17,217 bases of DNA from Bryobacterales bacterium (GTDB lineage Bacteria; Cyanobacteriota; Vampirovibrionia; Obscuribacterales; Obscuribacteraceae). Below the pieces are notes generated by a model. It was given only the letters and a program-made list of their open reading frames with translations. It was not told the origin of the DNA and searched no databases. This document shows positions 12,897-17,217 of the stretch, in pieces. Position 1 is the first letter of the stretch; each line of letters starts with the position of its first letter. Where the stretch lies: the NCBI GenBank assembly GCA_903970295.1, contig CAJCHQ010000709.1, positions 1 to 17,217 on the forward strand, in the 5' to 3' direction. The position numbers and the translations under genes are program-made.

Positions 12897-14231
12897 TCAT
12901 GTGCTGGCGACTTTGCTTAAAACGCGCTTCGGTCCGTGAATTGGATCTTCGATTACAATTGTTTGATCGCGCTTGGGACCGACAGAGACTATAGCGATTC
13001 TTACATCCAGTTGTTCGGCGAGAAAATCTAGATAACGACGGGCGTTGGTCGGAAGATCCTTAAAGCTACGACAGTCGCTGGTCGAACTCTTCCAGCCGGG
13101 GAACGATTCGTAAACCGCTTCCATGCGCTGGAAAGAACTACCTATGCTGGGGAGCTCTTTATACGTTTTGCCCGTTTCTCGATCGCGATAGGATGTGCAA
13201 ACTTGAATTTCTTCAAATTCGTCGAGTACATCTAACTTTGTTATAGCCAAGCAGTCGAGCCCGTTGATACGCACCGAGTACCGACCGAGTACGGTGTCGA
13301 ACCAGCCGCATCGACGGGGACGTCCGGTGGTGACGCCGACTTCGGCCCAGGCCGTGCCAGTCTGTCTCAGTTTCTCGCCCATTTCGCCAGCTTGTTCGGT
13401 TGGAAAAGGACCTTCACCGACTCTGGTCATGTAAGCTTTTGAAACACCAATCACTCTGTCGATGCTGGTCGGTCCGACACCAGCGCCAATACAAGCACCA
13501 CCGGCGGAAGGACTGGATGAAGTGACATACGGGTAGCTGCCGTGATCGAGATCCAGCAGAGTTCCCTGAGCGCCTTCAAAGAGAATATTTTTGCGATTGC
13601 CCACCGATTGAAAAATCAGTTCAGATGCGTCGCAAACATATTTCCGAATGCGCTCACCATAGTCGAGATATTCTTCGAGCATCGTCTCTAATTCAAAAGG
13701 AGCAATGTTGTAGAGCCTTTCCAGCACAACATTCTTTCTGGGTACGAGCCAATCCAATTTCGAGCGCAGGACTTTTTTGTCCATCAAATCTTCAATGCGA
13801 ATGCCAGTACGGGCGCACTTATCAGCGTAAGTCGGGCCGATGCCGCGCTTAGTCGTGCCGATCTTTTGATCGCCTCGACTTTCTTCTTCGGCGGCATCGA
13901 GGGCCAAGTGATAAGGCATGGTCACGTGCGCGGTGTTGGAGATGCGTAGATTGGATGCATCCAAACCGCGCTTGAGTAGAGCGTCTAATTCATGCAATAA
14001 AGCTTGGGGATCGATGACCATGCCTGGCCCTAGAACGCATAATTTCTTATAGAGAATTCCGGAAGGGATGAGGTGAAATTTGTAAGTCTCCCCGTCCACA
14101 ACGACTGTATGACCGGCATTGCAACCACCTTGATAGCGGACAACAACGTCTGCGTTTTTTGCCAGCAGGTCGGTGACTTTTGCTTTGCCTTCGTCTCCGA
14201 ACTGAGCTCCCACTACTATTACGTTAGCCAA
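12897..14231 (-). CDS. purA: Adenylosuccinate synthetase
   Basis: A 444-aa cytoplasmic enzyme that joins IMP and aspartate, using GTP, to give adenylosuccinate, the first committed step to AMP. The length is slightly above the usual 425-435. D13 of the phosphate loop GDEGKAK (12-18) and H41 of NAGHT are in the same positions as in the E. coli enzyme. The IMP loop [16 protein letters not shown] (123-138), the [20 protein letters not shown] run, the [14 protein letters not shown] run, the [10 protein letters not shown] base-recognition strand and the C-terminal VGPKRDQTI are all present. Two unusual substitutions are Ala17 (normally Gly) and Lys in GTTKRG (bacterial enzymes usually have Gly). 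The start is TTG 14231: GAGGC at 14239-14243 lies 7 nt upstream, and the ATG just before is out of frame. It is divergent from the delta-prime gene. Confidence 0.97.
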   Translation of the reverse strand: MANVIVVGAQFGDEGKAKVTDLLAKNADVVVRYQGGCNAGHTVVVDGETYKFHLIPSGILYKKLCVLGPGMVIDPQALLHELDALLKRGLDASNLRISNTAHVTMPYHLALDAAEEESRGDQKIGTTKRGIGPTYADKCARTGIRIEDLMDKKVLRSKLDWLVPRKNVVLERLYNIAPFELETMLEEYLDYGERIRKYVCDASELIFQSVGNRKNILFEGAQGTLLDLDHGSYPYVTSSSPSAGGACIGAGVGPTSIDRVIGVSKAYMTRVGEGPFPTEQAGEMGEKLRQTGTAWAEVGVTTGRPRRCGWFDTVLGRYSVRINGLDCLAITKLDVLDEFEEIQVCTSYRDRETGKTYKELPSIGSSFQRMEAVYESFPGWKSSTSDCRSFKDLPTNARRYLDFLAEQLDVRIAIVSVGPKRDQTIVIEDPIHGPKRVLSKVAST

Positions 14232-14496
14232 GCTTTTCGCCTCATAAATAACCGGGTAATCTCAACAAATTTCTCCGTGCGGTATTGGCAGCTCCCGCTT
14301 GTGGAGGCGAACCGCGCGATTCGGGGCACAATTGGAATCCAAATCGGCCCTAGCTAGTCTACTCGCCAAGTAGTATTAGATTCAAGTGTCAGTGGGACTT
14401 TAAGAATTTTTATTTGCCAAAAATTGGCTGGAACGCGTGACTAGCCCTTTAAACATTACACTTACGGGGTGGAAACGTTTCCGGGGAGTGAAGTAT
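14232..14496. other. Divergent intergenic region between purA and the delta-prime gene
   Basis: About 265 bp that must hold both promoters. Two small inverted repeats are visible: TTGGA-A-TCCAA (14332-14342) and CTACT-CGCCA-AGTAG (14359-14373). Either could be an operator, but both are short. I found no convincing -35/-10 pair and no sign of a riboswitch. Confidence 0.3.
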
Positions 14497-15510
14497 TTGA
14501 CTGGCACCGCAGCCACGGCTTCTTTGATTAACAATGTTTTTGATCCCCAGTTGGTCCATCGACAACCGCTGGCGACTGATTTTCTGACCAAGGCGATTCT
14601 CAAGGGACGACTAGCTCATGCTTACCTTTTTACGGGACGCTCAAGCGATGATAACTCTCTCCTTGCCAAAGGATTGACTGCCTTTCTCAACTGCACCGCT
14701 CGCGAAGCCCTTACCGTGGGCGCCGAGAACTTGGCTCAGAACCAACTCAGTTGTAATTTGCGTCTCTCAGGGCGCGAAATCGAGGCTGTGTTTGCAAGCT
14801 TTTGCCAGAACTGTCGATGGATTCTCTCGGACAAGCACCCTCAAGCCCAGATATTTTTGGGTTCAGAAGGTTCAAAAAGCGGGCGTATAGCGGTCGAGAA
14901 AACCAGGCTGCTGACTGAGGAATTGGCTAAAGAATCCCAATACACGAGAGTTGTAACGATTGAGGATGCCTGTCAGGAGGTCTTTCATCGTCCGGCAGCC
15001 AACGCCATTCTCAAAACAATCGAGAGTCCGCGCTCTGCGGTCGTCTTTATGCTCTTCGCTGGGCGTCCTGAAGATGTTCTGCCGACAATCGTCAGCCGCT
15101 GTCAGGTGGTGCCGCTCCTCAATTCAGGGCGGCATTCGGTATCGCTAGGTGTTTCCGGAAACTCGACCGCTGAGCTCGAAGGATGGGTGCACTCGGTAAC
15201 AGCCAAACTCTCGGGGGTGACCAGAAGAACGGCTCCTTTAATATTTCTTGATCTGGGTAAGGAGCTACAGGACCTGGCAACTGATGGTGTCGAAGCGGAT
15301 AGTTTAATTGATTCGCTAATCGGTCACGAGGTAGCCAAGTACAGTGCGGGTGCGCCCGGAAATCCTGCCTTATCCAAGTATTTGCAGGCGCTTTTGTTAT
15401 TGTCCGAGGATGCAAAGCTGCAGATCGAGCAGTACGTAGCTGTAAAACCAGCTATCGAGTCTTTTTGTTTGGGCTGGTGGCAGCTTAAGAATAAACACGG
15501 ACTTTGGTAA
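14497..15510 (+). CDS. holB: DNA polymerase III subunit delta-prime (clamp loader)
   Basis: About 337 aa. Delta-prime is the stator of the clamp-loader complex that opens the beta clamp onto primed DNA. The AAA+ core is recognisable: RLAHAYLFTG (38-47), a four-cysteine zinc module (C66, C86, C103, C106), IAVEKTRLLTEEL (131-143), HRPAANAILKTIESP (164-178, where paralogues read MN..AANALLKTLEEP) and sensor 1 TIVSRCQVV (197-205). As usual for delta-prime there is no ATP-binding GKT after the TG turn (RSSDDNSLLAK), so it should not hydrolyse ATP. TTG 14497 is chosen because GGGGAG at 14483-14488 lies 8 nt upstream. GTG 14437, with a weaker GGA, would add 20 residues. The next gene follows after 30 bp, so they probably form an operon. 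The family is clear, although dnaX paralogues share the fold. Confidence 0.88.
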   Translation: MTGTAATASLINNVFDPQLVHRQPLATDFLTKAILKGRLAHAYLFTGRSSDDNSLLAKGLTAFLNCTAREALTVGAENLAQNQLSCNLRLSGREIEAVFASFCQNCRWILSDKHPQAQIFLGSEGSKSGRIAVEKTRLLTEELAKESQYTRVVTIEDACQEVFHRPAANAILKTIESPRSAVVFMLFAGRPEDVLPTIVSRCQVVPLLNSGRHSVSLGVSGNSTAELEGWVHSVTAKLSGVTRRTAPLIFLDLGKELQDLATDGVEADSLIDSLIGHEVAKYSAGAPGNPALSKYLQALLLLSEDAKLQIEQYVAVKPAIESFCLGWWQLKNKHGLW

Positions 15511-15540
15511 TCTACTCTTAGTAAGAAACGAGGGACTTAA

Positions 15541-16548
15541 GTGACGGGCGCTATAAACCAACCACCCGAACCAATTTGGAAAGGACTGCTTTCCCCGCAC
15601 ATAGCTTTAGCTGTTGTGGCAGGCATTGTTTTCTGGTTTTCAATTCAGAGTCCCGATCGCCTACCATCGCCTGATAAGGCTCCGGGTGCCGGAGTCGACG
15701 CTTCGCTTTCGCAGCCTGCGGTTCTTGATGACATCGAAAAATCGGAACCAATGAAATTGTTGAAGCAGGGCAAAAACCCAGAGGCTCTCGCGGCTGCTAA
15801 TCAACTGATTAGTGAGAAACCTTACGACGTTAGAGCTTTGATGATCGCTGGTGACGTAATTGCAACAGCTGGTGACAAAGCGCACGGCATTGATTTGCTC
15901 AGGAAGACGACTTTTCTTAGCCCGCAAAGTCGTTATGTACGTTTGAATTATGCTCGCTATTTGGCTAAGACTGAGCGGTATGAAGAAGCTACCTCCCAGT
16001 ACGAGCAGCTTTGTAAGTATTCGGACAGTTGGACGATTCCTCGTCTGGAACTGGCTGAAATCTACAAGACGCTAGGTTCGCTGGACAAAGCGAAAGAAAA
16101 ATTGAAAGAAGTAGTGAGTGCTGATACCAAGGATGGTGCGGCTCGCAAACTTTTGGGAATTACTATGGCTAATGAGGGAAAAGAAGGATTTGAAGAGTTC
16201 CTCAAAGGGTGTGCGCTGGAACAATTACAAGGATTGCCGCCAGACCTCAAAGCCTATGTAACCAAAGCGGGCTCTGCGTTGAAAGCTGAAGGACTGCTCA
16301 AAACCGAGGTCGCCGCAAAACCGGAAGATCCGACACCGCTCATGCTCTTGGGCGAACTTTATCTAAACACTAATCGGGTTCAGGATGCGAAGTCCTTAAT
16401 TCTCCCGCAAGTGCAGCACAGGCAAAGCATCAATAGTGATCCTGATGTTCACTTCGTTTTGTCCCAAGTTTTGGACAAAACCGGCGACCATGATGGCGCT
16501 TTCATGGAGTTTAAAGGTGGCGCCAGGTTGCTTTTCAAGAGCGAGTAG
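15541..16548 (+). CDS. Membrane-anchored TPR-repeat protein
   Basis: A 335-aa protein with one membrane segment (about 19-35, PHIALAVVAGIVFWFSI) near the N-terminus, a Pro/Ser-rich linker (36-60), then TPR-like helical pairs from about 70 to 330. Clear units include YARYLAKTERYEEATSQYEQ, LAEIYKTLGSLDKAKEKLKE and LLGELYLNTNRVQDAKSLIL. The lack of basic residues after the segment suggests the TPR part lies outside the cytoplasmic membrane, but the segment could also be a signal peptide. GTG 15541 is supported by GAGGG 6 nt upstream. It follows the delta-prime gene by 30 bp and is probably co-transcribed, although no functional link is evident. Its convergent neighbour is the DnaJ-type gene, with a repeat array in between. 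Confidence 0.85.
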   Translation: MTGAINQPPEPIWKGLLSPHIALAVVAGIVFWFSIQSPDRLPSPDKAPGAGVDASLSQPAVLDDIEKSEPMKLLKQGKNPEALAAANQLISEKPYDVRALMIAGDVIATAGDKAHGIDLLRKTTFLSPQSRYVRLNYARYLAKTERYEEATSQYEQLCKYSDSWTIPRLELAEIYKTLGSLDKAKEKLKEVVSADTKDGAARKLLGITMANEGKEGFEEFLKGCALEQLQGLPPDLKAYVTKAGSALKAEGLLKTEVAAKPEDPTPLMLLGELYLNTNRVQDAKSLILPQVQHRQSINSDPDVHFVLSQVLDKTGDHDGAFMEFKGGARLLFKSE

Positions 16549-16600
16549 TTTCGGTTTTTCTGACTCATTCTTCACCGATTTACAACGCCTTTTGCCGATC

Positions 16601-16611
16601 TAGCGTAAGCG
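16601..16611. other. Near-inverted copy of the repeat tail at the array edge
   Basis: TAGCGTAAGCG just before the array is, apart from one inserted A, the reverse complement of CGCTACGCTA, the second half of the repeat unit (for example 16654-16663). A transcript crossing the array could therefore pair this edge with any unit. GCGTAAGCG also occurs at 5227-5235 beside the hairpin there. Confidence 0.4.
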
Positions 16612-16614
16612 CCC

Positions 16615-16745
16615 AGACTAACCGATATCGCTACGCTTTAGACTAACCGATATCGCTACGCTATAGTCCCGTACCGATATCGCTACGCTCTAGTCCGTAC
16701 CGATATCGCTACGCTCTAGTCCCGTACCGATATCGCTACGCTATA
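16615..16745. repeat. Tandem array of a quasi-palindromic 25-28-bp repeat (cluster A)
   Basis: Five exact copies of ACCGATATCGCTACGCT start at 16621, 16646, 16673, 16699 and 16726, with periods of 25, 27, 26 and 27 bp. Linkers are variants of TTTAGACTA, ATAGTCCCGT and CTAGTCCGT. Each core contains the palindrome CGATATCG, and the wider TACCGATATCGCTA is symmetric at 12 of 14 positions. The array fills most of the 221-bp gap between convergent genes (TPR stop at 16548, DnaJ-type stop at 16770). The first 15 bases of the core recur at 4098 and 4134. Confidence 0.95.
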
Positions 16746-16769
16746 AATTGGTGGCTTACCAACCCCTAT

Positions 16770-17217
16770 TCAGGCCGATTGTCCGGATTCGGTTGGCTGC
16801 ATTCTTTCTTTTTCTAAAGCTGCCAGTTGTTCGTAGAGGACCTTTTCTTGCGCGCTCACTGTATTTGGAATAACGATCTTTGCTCGCACCAATTGGTCGC
16901 CTTTAACATCTCCTTTGAGCTTCGGTAAGCCTCGCCCGCGCAGCCGCAGTAAGCGTCCGTTTTGAGTTCCTGCAGGAATCCGGATGCGAATTGGACCATC
17001 GAGTGTGGTCACTGTCGCGTCGCCGCCAATGACAGCTTGGGCCGGCGTGAGGCTGACTTCACAAAGCAGATTATCACCATCGATGGTGAAATATGGGTGC
17101 GGTTTGACCTTGACCTTGAGATAGAGGTCTCCAGGCCCTCCCATCGATTTGCCACCTTCGCCGGACACTCTCACTTTGGAACCGGCTCTGACGCCGGCGG
17201 GAATTTTTACTTCTAGT
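16770..17217 (-). CDS. DnaJ/CbpA-type co-chaperone, C-terminal part only
   Basis: The frame is open to the right edge, so the N-terminal J domain lies outside the window. The GTG codons near 17174 are internal, because the residues upstream (LEVKIPAGVRAGSKVRVSGEGG) are still DnaJ-like. What is seen is the tandem C-terminal substrate-binding region: KIPAGVRAGSK and GGPGDLYLKVKVKPHPYF from the first beta domain, then LTPAQAVIGGDATVTTLDG, IRIPAGTQNGRLLRLRGRGLP and GDQLVRAKIVIP from the second, followed by a short helical tail. It would deliver substrates to DnaK and stimulate its ATPase. The wording is closer to the zinc-finger-less CbpA/DnaJ2 type, but the decisive part is missing. It is convergent with the TPR gene across the repeat array. 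Confidence 0.93.
   Translation of the reverse strand, partial: LEVKIPAGVRAGSKVRVSGEGGKSMGGPGDLYLKVKVKPHPYFTIDGDNLLCEVSLTPAQAVIGGDATVTTLDGPIRIRIPAGTQNGRLLRLRGRGLPKLKGDVKGDQLVRAKIVIPNTVSAQEKVLYEQLAALEKERMQPTESGQSA

Noticed and set aside
16615..16745. CRISPR array
   Set aside because: The segments between cores are only about 8-11 bases and are variants of one another rather than unique spacers of 30 bases or more, and no cas gene is near.
16962..17216. 84-aa plus-strand open frame at the right edge
   Set aside because: It is antisense to the conserved DnaJ C-terminal domain; the minus-strand frame carries clear family motifs.

Overview
The window is a gene-dense bacterial chromosome segment (mixed GC, close to even by eye) made mostly of housekeeping genes. 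Shine-Dalgarno (SD) sequences are clear, and GTG and TTG starts are used several times. The best clue to the host is the adenylosuccinate synthetase (12897-14231). Its C-terminal run STSDC...DLP...FLAE...[16 protein letters not shown] reads, from memory, like cyanobacterial PurA. No photosynthesis gene is visible. With the phasin-like protein and the TPR-rich secreted proteins, this would fit a non-photosynthetic cyanobacterial relative (Vampirovibrionia/Melainabacteria, for example Obscuribacterales). That placement is inference and needs a phylogeny.

Layout. 1-2390 (minus): an AI-2E-family membrane permease, cut at the left edge, lies behind a stand-alone 3-hydroxyacyl-CoA dehydrogenase. 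2525-3997 (plus): an APC-family amino acid permease. 3998-4322: a convergent, repeat-bearing intergenic region. 4323-5105 (minus): an unrecognised 260-aa protein with a hairpin-rich upstream region. 5281-8208 (minus): DNA polymerase I with a degenerate proofreading site. 8422-8844 (plus): a small phasin-like protein. 8861-11788 (minus): a 975-aa single-pass membrane protein with an octapeptide repeat. 11809-12789 (plus): a secreted TPR protein in a very tight divergent pair with the 975-aa gene. 12897-14231 (minus): purA. 14497-16548 (plus): DNA polymerase III delta-prime followed 30 bp later by a membrane-anchored TPR protein. 16549-16769: a second convergent, repeat-bearing intergenic region. 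16770-17217 (minus): the C-terminal part of a DnaJ/CbpA-type co-chaperone, cut at the right edge.

How they fit together. No single pathway unites the window. PolA and delta-prime are replication or repair proteins, PurA makes AMP precursor, the dehydrogenase and the phasin-like protein could both touch acyl-CoA or polyhydroxyalkanoate metabolism, and the rest are transport or envelope proteins. I see no tRNA, rRNA, insertion sequence, prophage, CRISPR array or defence system.

The most unusual signal is non-coding. A quasi-palindromic element with core ACCGATATCGCTACG occurs in two clusters 12.5 kb apart. Each cluster sits between the 3' ends of convergent genes. The other points of interest are the large octapeptide-repeat membrane protein, the inverted repeat just upstream of polA, and the hairpin cluster upstream of the unrecognised gene.
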